Below, piece by piece: positions 16,217-23,223 of a DNA stretch of 35,920 nucleotides. Position 1 is the stretch's first letter; each line of letters opens with the position of its first letter. The notes under the pieces are model-generated. The model did not search any database, was not told the origin of the DNA, and saw only the letters and a list, made by a program, of their open reading frames with translations. Source of the stretch: an uncultured bacterium (GTDB lineage: Bacteria > Krumholzibacteriota > Krumholzibacteriia > LZORAL124-64-63); NCBI GenBank assembly GCA_903912525.1, contig CAIWHK010000003.1:1-35920 (forward strand), read 5' to 3'. The position numbers were made by a program, and so were the translations under genes.

Positions 16217-16972
16217 TCAACGGTACAGCGACTTGAACCCACCCCAGGTATCGGACTCCACAGCCACCGGGGCCGTGACGCCGGACTGCATACGGATCGT
16301 TCCCGTCGTGCTGCCGGACATCCCACTGAGCGCTCCTCCGGGTTTCCCCACGAAGTCGATGCGGTACGTGATGTCGAAGAAGCTGTCGACCGACCAGCCG
16401 CCGGGGGCGGCGCTCGTCACTGTCGTCTGGCCGGGGCTGGGCAGCCCGAACTCATCGCCGGCGGTGATGCGCAGCAGGTCGAAATCCGGATCGCCCGGAG
16501 GCAACTGTCCCTGCATCCGGGCCAGGTCCGTGAAATACGGTTTGCCGCCGTGGCAACAGCGGGTGGGCGACTCGCGGCCCCTGACGAAGACGTCGAAGAA
16601 GGCGGTACGGGGAAAGCCCCCCAAGCCGCCGGAACCGGTCATGTCCAAGCCCAAGCGTGCCGAGAACACCGTCGTACCTCCGTCCCCTGCGGGATCGGCG
16701 ATGTACGTGATGTCGAAGAATGAGTCCATGGTCGCATCGCAGGCGATGGATGAGCCCGGCGGCAGGCCGTCCACGATCGCCATCGGGCTGAGGGACACAT
16801 AACTGCAGCCGACCGGCGGCATATCGGCGCCGTCGGTGCCGTTGTCCGGCACGATGCACGCCACGGGAGTCCCGGAGAAAGCTGGAATCGCCAGAACGAG
16901 CGCGGCTATCAGGGCAGTGTTTCGGGTGATGCTGCGGCAGGTTTTTCTTGAAAGCAATTGCTTGAAGGACAA
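16217..16972 (-). CDS. exported protein with repeated SFFDI segment and short C-terminal tail
   Basis: A 251-residue exported protein. The start is TTG at 16972, set by an excellent AGGAGG seven bases upstream. The basic n-region is followed by a hydrophobic core at about 19-33. The mature part contains DSFFDITYIADPAG (83-96), TAFFDVFVRG (123-132) and VDSFFDITYRIDF near residue 195. This suggests a duplicated domain related to the FFDVFV segment of the protein at 15191-16009. A CC pair at 139-140 is followed by HGGKPYF. The C-terminus is APVAVESDTWGGFKSLYR, matching the tail of three neighbours. An extended -10 box lies near 17076. Function unknown; cell-surface or secreted location inferred. 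Confidence 0.8.
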   Translation of the reverse strand: MSFKQLLSRKTCRSITRNTALIAALVLAIPAFSGTPVACIVPDNGTDGADMPPVGCSYVSLSPMAIVDGLPPGSSIACDATMDSFFDITYIADPAGDGGTTVFSARLGLDMTGSGGLGGFPRTAFFDVFVRGRESPTRCCHGGKPYFTDLARMQGQLPPGDPDFDLLRITAGDEFGLPSPGQTTVTSAAPGGWSVDSFFDITYRIDFVGKPGGALSGMSGSTTGTIRMQSGVTAPVAVESDTWGGFKSLYR

Positions 16973-17075
16973 GATGTTACCTCCTGAATGCGCGAAACAG
17001 ACGCTCGAACGGTGGCCCGGGGACGGTCACCGGGAAAGCCCACGGCCACTTCAGGTGGGAAGGTGCTTGGCGGGG

Positions 17076-17085
17076 AGCATACCAC
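17076..17085 (-). promoter_or_regulatory. extended -10 box upstream of the gene starting at 16972
   Basis: The minus strand reads GTGG-TATGCT, of the same GTG[GC]TA type as the other promoters in this region. The position 27 bases upstream is AT-rich but lacks TGAAAA. Confidence 0.4.
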
Positions 17086-17185
17086 TGCAATGAATACAAA
17101 TGTTGTCTTATATTTGGGAAAGGAAATCCAGTGACCTGACCTGTGGTCTCCCAAATACTCCGTTGGCCTTGTCTCCGTTGCGGTT

Positions 17186-17215
17186 ACCGTGCGATGGAAT
17201 TATTGGGAGGCACAG
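17186..17215 (+). repeat. dispersed intergenic element, copy R7 (internally deleted)
   Basis: GTGCGAT is joined directly to GGAATTATTGGGAGGCACAG. The middle CTCTTGCC segment present in other copies is missing, as if deleted between two GAT triplets. It lies 15 bases past the stop of the SagB-like gene. Confidence 0.7.
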
Positions 17216-17229
17216 CAGGCCCAAGGGAT

Positions 17230-18906
17230 TCATCTGCCCGGCTGTTCGCTTTCAAGATGGCCGTAGGGCGAAACTGTGCGCAGCCGCGGATCCTCGATCG
17301 GCCCGCCGATGGTGAAGTGGTAAAGGCTCTGCCAGCCGTGGTCCGCCAGGCCGAGTGCGCGGTGCAACACGTCATCCAGGTAGCATCCAATGCCGGTGCC
17401 GCGCACCCCCGCCGCCTCGGCGGCCAGATACAATGCCTGGCCAATCATTCCCGCTTCCCAGAACAGCTCGCGGTAGGCCGCCGCACCGCGCTCCCGCAGG
17501 ACCGGCTCAAAACGCGCCAACATGCCAAGACTGAACGCGCTGTCGGCGGCGATGTCCTGCCCACAAGAGAGGGTTCGGGCGAAACCACGCAGGTCGCCGT
17601 TCCCCAGCCGGAAGAGCGGCACCGGCAGGGCCAGGTCCGACGGGCACTCCCACGCGAAGTCGGGGCGGAACGCCTGCCGCAGCATATCCGCGTCGGACGG
17701 GGCGCGCAGCCAGAGGTACAGGCCGGGTTCCAGTCCCGTGACCCGATGCACGAACAACACCAGGTGCAGGCGCGGCGGAAACGGCCAGGCATCAAAGGGC
17801 GGCGTGGACGCGCGCGGCAGTGTGGTGTCGAGAATGGCCAGGAAGGTTTCGCGCGTGATGCTGGTCGCGCCGTCGAAGTCGACCGCGCTGCGGCGCTGGC
17901 GGATCAGTTGGCCGGCGGTGCGGTCGCACGCGGGCGGGGACGGCGGCGGCCACGAAGTCGGCAGGGCGGCCCCGGCTTTATTCGCGCCAGGATCTTGACG
18001 CGTTGAAGCGAGCACGGCCTCGTCGATCGCCGGCCACGCGACCTGAGAATGGCTCAAGCGGTTGGCCTGTCCGAACCACTCGACGGCGGCCGCAGCGGCA
18101 GGCAGGGGGGCCGGTTCCGCAGCAGCGTCCACGATCACCCGGACGAGCAATTCCGGCGTTTCCCGTTCGGCATCGGGAAAATCTTCCGCGCGATCCAACC
18201 CGAGCAGTTGGGCGAGTGGCGCATCATCCCACTCCGGCAACAACTGGACGCGCCAGCCCAGAACGGCCGCGGCGAACCGCAGAGCCGCGAGAGCATGCCC
18301 CACGTCATGCTGGCAGTAGCGAAAGGCCCGTTCGCCATATTTCCAGGCCTCACGCCAGATGATGGAAGTCAGTCCGACGTGGAATCCGGCTGCGTTGGGC
18401 TTGGCGTCTTGGGATTTGGCATCTTGCGGCCAGCGTGCCCGCTGTTCCAAGGCATGCTGCAAAGGCGCGTAATGGTAGACGCCGGCCCCGCCCGGCACTT
18501 CTCCCAACGCCGGCAGCACGGCATAGCCTTCGGTCGGATGCAGGTTGCCGCTGGACGGGTTCACCCGCAGGAACCAACTCGAACCGGAAATCTCTTTGCG
18601 TGCGGAAAGCCCCAGGGACAGTTCAAAGAACAACCCCAGCGCCTCCAGGGTGAGCGGTCGCGGCGACGTCTCGCCTGCGCCGAACAACGCGGCGGCCGGC
18701 GGCGTGTCGTCACGGTTGGACAGCGGCAGTCTGAGCACGGGAGAACCCGCGAAACGGCGGAACGGATCGGGCTGGGTCGCCCAGTCCAGGCCGCCGGGAC
18801 CGCGGGCGTAGCGGTCAGGGTGATGCTTGGTCCGGTCGTGATAGGCGATGATGTCAGCGACCGAATCCTGATTGGCCGGATGGGTGCCCGTGGTGGATGG
18901 ATTCAT
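17230..18906 (-). CDS. SagB/ThcOx-family FMN-dependent nitroreductase-like dehydrogenase
   Basis: A 558-residue cytoplasmic protein; GGGGA lies before the ATG at 18906. It has two nitroreductase-like halves, about 60-290 and 325-550, as in long stand-alone SagB/ThcOx-family proteins. Supporting motifs are SSGNLHPTEGY (residues about 115-130), RQRRSAVDFDG (second half), DIAADSAFSLGMLARFEP and ELFWEAGMIGQALYLAAEAAGVRGTGIGC near the end. SagB enzymes oxidise thiazolines and oxazolines to azoles in peptide natural products. No cyclodehydratase (YcaO), leader peptide or exporter is visible here, so this copy may act on another substrate. The region between the halves is low-complexity and Pro-rich. 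It follows a gene fragment whose stop is one base from its start. Confidence 0.88.
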   Translation of the reverse strand: MNPSTTGTHPANQDSVADIIAYHDRTKHHPDRYARGPGGLDWATQPDPFRRFAGSPVLRLPLSNRDDTPPAAALFGAGETSPRPLTLEALGLFFELSLGLSARKEISGSSWFLRVNPSSGNLHPTEGYAVLPALGEVPGGAGVYHYAPLQHALEQRARWPQDAKSQDAKPNAAGFHVGLTSIIWREAWKYGERAFRYCQHDVGHALAALRFAAAVLGWRVQLLPEWDDAPLAQLLGLDRAEDFPDAERETPELLVRVIVDAAAEPAPLPAAAAAVEWFGQANRLSHSQVAWPAIDEAVLASTRQDPGANKAGAALPTSWPPPSPPACDRTAGQLIRQRRSAVDFDGATSITRETFLAILDTTLPRASTPPFDAWPFPPRLHLVLFVHRVTGLEPGLYLWLRAPSDADMLRQAFRPDFAWECPSDLALPVPLFRLGNGDLRGFARTLSCGQDIAADSAFSLGMLARFEPVLRERGAAAYRELFWEAGMIGQALYLAAEAAGVRGTGIGCYLDDVLHRALGLADHGWQSLYHFTIGGPIEDPRLRTVSPYGHLESEQPGR

Positions 18907-18907
18907 C

Positions 18908-19063
18908 TCATTCCCCGGCAATCACCGGTCGGAGCCCGGCTTCGGTCAGGATGCGGGCCGGTCCTGCGCCGCTCAATTCGAGGATCGCTTGCATTGCCGC
19001 ACTTTCTGCCGGAACCCAGTCCGGTTCCCGTCCTGTGACCCGTTCTGACGCTACGACATGACG
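18908..19063 (-). pseudogene. possible remnant of a gene upstream of the SagB-like gene
   Basis: A 51-codon frame ends in TGA one base before the ribosome-coupled ATG of the SagB-like gene. It reads like a real C-terminus (for example REPDWVPAESAAMQAILELS). An in-frame TAG closes it upstream and no start codon with a ribosome site is present, apart from an internal ATG. Another frame just upstream also looks coding, ending SVMS at about 19050. Both may be parts of one decayed gene broken by frameshift. The family is not identified. Confidence 0.3.
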
Positions 19064-19204
19064 CTACCGCGGGTCGGCGAAAGCCGCAACAGGCGGGGGG
19101 TTCCGGGGTGGGAACTGAGTAGTGCGGTCACGCCGACGGCTTCTGACCTGACCCAATGGATCCAGCCCAAGCCGATTGGTGGAATCAGGCGTTTGGGTCT
19201 ACGA

Positions 19205-19236
19205 CAAAAATCCCCCTCCCGACCCGGGAGGGGGAT
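19205..19236 (-). terminator. rho-independent terminator of the tRNA operon
   Basis: ATCCCCCTCCC and GGGAGGGGGAT pair perfectly around a five-base loop. On the minus strand a run of five T follows. It lies ten bases 3' of tRNA-Glu. Confidence 0.93.
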
Positions 19237-19245
19237 CTCTCAAAT

Positions 19246-19321
19246 TGGTAGCCCCTAGGGGACTCGAACCCCTGTTACCGCCGTGAGAGGGCAGCGTCCT
19301 AGGCCACTAGACGAAGGGGCC
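19246..19321 (-). tRNA. tRNA-Glu (anticodon CTC)
   Basis: A 76-base gene including encoded CCA. Acceptor GGCCCCT/AGGGGCT, anticodon arm TGCC-CTCTCAC-GGCG with anticodon CTC in the loop, and T-arm AGGGG-TTCGAGT-type loop. The sequence is close to classical bacterial tRNA-Glu. It decodes GAG, the frequent glutamate codon in this GC-rich genome. Confidence 0.95.
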
Positions 19322-19370
19322 ACTAAATCGGCGACCGGAATCTAATCCGGACCGAATTCATTGGCAAGTT

Positions 19371-19444
19371 TGGTTGCCCGGGGAGGATTCGAACCCCCAT
19401 CGACTGAGCCAGAGTCAGCTGTCCTACCATTGGACGACCAGGCA
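19371..19444 (-). tRNA. tRNA-Gln (anticodon CTG)
   Basis: A 74-base gene including CCA. Acceptor TGCCTGG/CCGGGCA with the U1-A72 pair typical of tRNA-Gln, anticodon stem GCTGA/TCAGT around loop CTCTGGC (anticodon CTG), T-loop TTCGAAT. It is followed at 49 bases by tRNA-Glu on the same transcript. Confidence 0.95.
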
Positions 19445-19455
19445 ACCGAGCCGCA

Positions 19456-19484
19456 AATATAGAACGACTCCCGGCCCGATGCAA
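19456..19484 (-). promoter_or_regulatory. promoter of the tRNA-Gln/tRNA-Glu operon
   Basis: TTGCAT (19479-19484) and TATATT (19456-19461) on the minus strand, with an exact 17-base spacer. The start of transcription would fall about five bases before the tRNA-Gln 5' end. Confidence 0.8.
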
Positions 19485-19556
19485 GAATGTGATGCACCTT
19501 CCCGCCAACCCGCGAAAACCGCCCCAAACCCCCGGGAACGGCCCGAAACGCCCCCC

Positions 19557-21617
19557 TCAGTCCCGCCCCCCGCGGCTGCCTTTCCCGTGCCGTCCGGACC
19601 CGTGCCCAGGCATGCCCCCCTGCCGATACCCCTCCAGCTCCCGGCTCACCAGCCGGTGCAGCGCCTCGGGCGACTCCAGGTCCTTCCGGGACACCTCCCA
19701 GGCCGCCGGCAGCACCACGAACGGCTCGGTCTGCCGGCCGCCCAGCCCGCCGTGGCTGCTGGCCTGCTCCTCCATCACGACGATCTTCCCGCGGTCGCTC
19801 AGCCACGCTCCGTTGACCACCAGGTCGCCGCTGTCGGGGTAGCCCAGCAGCCGGTTCAGCTCGCCGGCCCACAGCTCGCGCCGCGCGTACGGGGCCAGGG
19901 GATCGTTGCCTTCGCCGCGCTGGCCGGTCACCAGGTTGCGGATGCCGTCCTCGCAGATCGCCACCGCGTCGCCGAACCGGCGCCGCGCCGCCACGAAGCC
20001 GATGCCCGGGTGCCGCGCCAGCTTCTCCACCAGCCCGGGGTACTGCGCGATCACGTCCTCCAGCGACAGCGGCTCGCGATGCCCCGTGAAGTAGATGTGC
20101 GCCAGCGAACCCGACACGCAGACGATCGCCTGCGCAGGCCCCGGCCGATCACTGCCCGGCGTGCGCCGCGCAATCGACGCCACCGTGCGCCGGCTGCGCC
20201 GCGCCAGCCAGCCCAGCTGCCGCTCGTCGATCTCTTCCATCCCCGCCAGCAGCGACAACGTGTAGCTGGTGTCGGGGCTCCACGCGCGCCGCACCACGGT
20301 GCCCGGCCCATCGCGGTCGGACATCATCTCGCCCAGCGTCTCTTCCAGCGTGTTGCCGTACAGGATGCGGAACGGGATGCTGGGCGTCTGCCCGTGGTCC
20401 GAAAGCAGCATGATGTCGTAGCGGATGGGCGACTCGCGCCGCGCGCGCCGCCCCAGGATGCGCAGCTTGCGGTCGAACGCCGACAACGTCAGCTGCGCCT
20501 CGACTGTGTCGGGCCCCGAGTGGTGCGCCACCTCGTCGTAGCCCACGAAGTTCGAATAGATGACCGGCACGCCGCGCACCATGTCCTGCTTCAGCCAGAA
20601 GAACGACAACTCGCGCAAAAACGCGTTGGCCAGCGCGCGCTGGCCGAAGCGGCGCGCCGTGAAGCGCAGCCGCGGCCGGTCCTGGTCGAAGCGGCCGGCC
20701 ACCGCGAACGCCAGGCCCGCCACGTAGTCCCACACGAAGGCCAGCACGGCCTTGGTCAGCGCGTTGGGGCTCAGGAAGAACAGGTTGAAGTCGGCGCGCT
20801 CGCCCGCCTGCCGCGTCGAGGCGCTTTCGCCCAGCGCGCTGACGGTCATCAGCCGCTTGGCCGCGCCGCCGGACATGAACGTGTTGATGCACGAGCCGCC
20901 CTCCAGCAGCGGCCGGTTGCCGACGGCCACCATGCGTTCCAGCCGCCGCAGGTCGTCCGGCTGGCTCACCACGCGCATCCGCTGCTCCTGCCGGTCGAAC
21001 CAGCGGTAGCCCGGCACGTTGCCGCGGTCGCCGTAGAAGAAGCCCGCCTGCACCGCCGGCGTGTTCGAAGGGATGCCGCAGTGCCACGACCACAGCTTGT
21101 GCGTCTGCTTGGCCATCATCGACGACACCGACGGCATGCGCCCCTTCGCCAGCGCCCGCCGCAGGCTGGCGCGCGACAGGCCGTCCACCTGCAAAATGAG
21201 CAGCCCGCGCAGCGGCTTGCGCTCCACGCGCGGCCCGAAGCGCCGGCCGATCCGGAAGATGAGCGACTGGTAGAAGGGGTACGCCTCGTCCACGCCCAGC
21301 CAGCCGGTGACCGTGGCCGAGAACGCGGTGATGATCAGCGCGCCCAGCAGCGCCTCGCCGAAGCTGGTGATGACCAGCGACCGCGGCACCATCGCACTGA
21401 AGTAGAGGATGACGCCGTTGAAGAACAGCGTGGGCAGGCCCAGGGTCAGCGTGTTGAGCGGCAGGGTCAGCAGCAGCAGGATGGGGCGCATCACCAGCAG
21501 CGCCACGCTGAACACGGCGGCCAGCACGAACACGCCCGCCCACCAGTGGGGCTGCGTGCGGTCCAGGCTGAATCCCGGCAGGATCAGCGTGGCCAGCAGC
21601 AGCGCCGCCACCGTCAC
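19557..21617 (-). CDS. membrane protein: holin-like N-terminal domain plus type I phosphodiesterase/nucleotide pyrophosphatase domain
   Basis: At least 686 residues. The first 110 residues hold about four membrane helices of the phage-holin-4 (PF04020-like) type, with the typical RPILLLLTLPLNTLTLGL stretch. The rest is an alkaline-phosphatase-superfamily phosphodiesterase: LILQVDGLS near residue 140 (first metal Asp), MPSVSSMM, SNTPAVQAGFFYG (the likely nucleophile Thr/Ser region), GYDEVAHHSGPDT and LLSDHGQTPSIPF (metal His/Asp). The start is uncertain. GTG at 21617 cuts into the first helix and has no ribosome site, while the reading frame stays open and hydrophobic back to the gltX stop at 21693, with no ATG, GTG or TTG. 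A rare start or read-through is possible. Last gene of the operon; substrate unknown. Confidence 0.8.
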   Translation of the reverse strand: MTVAALLLATLILPGFSLDRTQPHWWAGVFVLAAVFSVALLVMRPILLLLTLPLNTLTLGLPTLFFNGVILYFSAMVPRSLVITSFGEALLGALIITAFSATVTGWLGVDEAYPFYQSLIFRIGRRFGPRVERKPLRGLLILQVDGLSRASLRRALAKGRMPSVSSMMAKQTHKLWSWHCGIPSNTPAVQAGFFYGDRGNVPGYRWFDRQEQRMRVVSQPDDLRRLERMVAVGNRPLLEGGSCINTFMSGGAAKRLMTVSALGESASTRQAGERADFNLFFLSPNALTKAVLAFVWDYVAGLAFAVAGRFDQDRPRLRFTARRFGQRALANAFLRELSFFWLKQDMVRGVPVIYSNFVGYDEVAHHSGPDTVEAQLTLSAFDRKLRILGRRARRESPIRYDIMLLSDHGQTPSIPFRILYGNTLEETLGEMMSDRDGPGTVVRRAWSPDTSYTLSLLAGMEEIDERQLGWLARRSRRTVASIARRTPGSDRPGPAQAIVCVSGSLAHIYFTGHREPLSLEDVIAQYPGLVEKLARHPGIGFVAARRRFGDAVAICEDGIRNLVTGQRGEGNDPLAPYARRELWAGELNRLLGYPDSGDLVVNGAWLSDRGKIVVMEEQASSHGGLGGRQTEPFVVLPAAWEVSRKDLESPEALHRLVSRELEGYRQGGMPGHGSGRHGKGSRGGRD

Positions 21618-21692
21618 GGCCCAGACGACCAGGTACCGGCCGAGGATGCCCGCCTGCTTTTTCGCGGCCCGCCTCCCGGTTCGTGGTTCGCC

Positions 21693-23201
21693 CTAGCCTG
21701 CGGCCGGTGCAGCCGCCGCCCGGCGCAATCGCGCCAAAACCCGCGGCGCGCCCACCAGCTCCATCACCTCGAAGATGCCCGCGCTGCGCGTCTGCCCGGT
21801 CAGGGCCACGCGGCAGGGATGGATCAGGTCGCCGGCCGGCACGCCCAGCTGCTCGGCGGTCGCGCGCACGACCTGCTCGAACGCGGCCGCCGCGTGCGCC
21901 ACGCCCGCGGGCAGCGCGGCTTCGAGCGCCGTCGCCAGCGCCGACAGGCGCTCGCGGGACACCGGCGGCGTCACGTGCTCTTCCCAGTCGGCCAGCTCGA
22001 TGGCGAAGTCCTCGCCGTAGAAGAAGCCCACGCGCTCGGGCAGCGTCACCAGGCTGCTGAACCGGTTGCCCAGGGTGGCCAGCACGCGCGCCAGGTAGGC
22101 GTCGCCGCTGTCGGCGCCGGCCACCAGCCACGCGGGATCCCACGCCCAGCCGCGCTCGCCGATGATCGGCCTGGCCAGTTCCAGGCGCTGCTCGGGCGAC
22201 AGCCGCTTGATGTGCTCGGAGTTGATGTGCGCCAGCTTGTCGTAGTCGAACGCGGCCGGGGCGTTGTTGATCTTCTTCAGGCTGAACTTCTTGACGATGG
22301 CGGCGACGTCCATCACTTCGTCGCCCGAGGCGCCGATCGACCAGCCCAGCAGCGCCAGGTAGTTGACCATCGCCGCCGGCAGGATGCCCATCTTCGCGAA
22401 CTCGTCGACGCTGGTGGCGCCGTGACGCTTGCTCAGGCGCTTGCGGTCGGGCCCCAAAATCATCGGCATGTGCCCGAACTTGGGCGGCGTCCAGCCGAAC
22501 GCATTGTAGATCAGGATCTGGAACGGCGTGTTGCTGACGTGGTCGTCGCCGCGCAGCACGTGCGTGATGCCCATCAGGTGGTCGTCCACCACGCAGGCGA
22601 ACTGGTAGGTCGGGAATCCGTCGGCCTTCACGATGACGCGGTCGACCAGCACCGAGTTCTGGAACTCGCGCTTGTCCACGACCAGGTCGTACCAGAACGT
22701 GACGCCCTCGGCCGGCGTGTGCAGGCGCCAAGCGTGCGGCGTGCCGGCGGTCGCCAGCGCGGCCGACTCCTCGGCCGACAGCCCGCGGCACTTGCCGTCG
22801 TAGCCTTCCCACTGGCCGCCGGCCTCGGTGACCGCCTTCTCGCGCGCGGACAGGTCATCGCCGGTGCAGAAGCAGCGGTAGGCCTTGCCCTGGTCGACCA
22901 GCTGCTGCAGGTGGTCGCGGTACAGGTCCAGCCGCTCCGACTGCAGGTACGGCGCGCAGGGGCCGCCCATGTGCGGGCCCTCGTCCCAGTTCAGGCCCAG
23001 CCACTCCATGCCGCGCAGGATGGCGGCGTACGACGCCTCGGTGCTGCGCTCCTGGTCGGTGTCCTCGATGCGCAGGATGAAGGTGCCGCCCTGGCTGCGG
23101 GCATACAGCCAGTTGAACAGGGCGGTGCGGGCCCCGCCCACGTGCAGGTGGCCGGTGGGGCTGGGGGCGAAACGGACGCGCGGCGCGGTGGGCGCATTCA
23201 T
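21693..23201 (-). CDS. gltX: glutamyl-tRNA synthetase
   Basis: A 502-residue class I aminoacyl-tRNA synthetase, full length. The HIGH-type motif is HLHVG (18-22) within APSPTGHLHVGG; the KMSKS-type motif is KRLSKR (254-259). Other family marks are LRIEDTDQ, HVLRGDDHVSNTP and the C-terminal anticodon-binding helices. The ATG at 23201 gives the usual N-terminus MNAP...RVRFAPSPTG; AAGGA lies further upstream than ideal. It charges tRNA-Glu; many such enzymes outside gammaproteobacteria also charge tRNA-Gln for later amidation by GatCAB. The cognate tRNA-Glu and tRNA-Gln genes lie about 2 kb downstream. The gene is third in an operon, 22 bases after the exported-protein gene. Confidence 0.97.
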   Translation of the reverse strand: MNAPTAPRVRFAPSPTGHLHVGGARTALFNWLYARSQGGTFILRIEDTDQERSTEASYAAILRGMEWLGLNWDEGPHMGGPCAPYLQSERLDLYRDHLQQLVDQGKAYRCFCTGDDLSAREKAVTEAGGQWEGYDGKCRGLSAEESAALATAGTPHAWRLHTPAEGVTFWYDLVVDKREFQNSVLVDRVIVKADGFPTYQFACVVDDHLMGITHVLRGDDHVSNTPFQILIYNAFGWTPPKFGHMPMILGPDRKRLSKRHGATSVDEFAKMGILPAAMVNYLALLGWSIGASGDEVMDVAAIVKKFSLKKINNAPAAFDYDKLAHINSEHIKRLSPEQRLELARPIIGERGWAWDPAWLVAGADSGDAYLARVLATLGNRFSSLVTLPERVGFFYGEDFAIELADWEEHVTPPVSRERLSALATALEAALPAGVAHAAAAFEQVVRATAEQLGVPAGDLIHPCRVALTGQTRSAGIFEVMELVGAPRVLARLRRAAAAPAAG

Positions 23202-23223
23202 GGCGGTGTCATTCCTTGATGGT

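Noticed and set aside
270-16972. Type IX secretion machinery
   Set aside because: C-terminal domains suggest such a route, but no sprA, gld or por gene is in the window.
3177-17215. Dispersed element as integron attC sites
   Set aside because: No RYYYAAC/GTTRRRY core pair of the right form, no integrase, and copies in divergent regions do not fit a cassette array. Kept only as a loose recombination idea.
3177-17215. Dispersed element as a CRISPR array or a c-di-GMP riboswitch
   Set aside because: Copies are kilobases apart with no regular spacers. Conserved GEMM features are not present, and most copies lie upstream of promoters rather than in leaders.
19246-19444. Integrative element at the tRNA genes
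   Set aside because: No integrase, recombinase or duplicated tRNA end is visible on either side.
20149-22812. Long minus-strand open frame in another phase over gltX and the phosphodiesterase gene
   Set aside because: Arg/Ala/Gly-rich shadow; the in-phase gltX and phosphodiesterase frames carry all family motifs.
19374-23219. Very long plus-strand open frame across the phosphodiesterase and gltX genes
   Set aside because: Antisense to two well-supported genes; composition rich in Arg, Gln, Val and His typical of reverse frames in GC-rich DNA.
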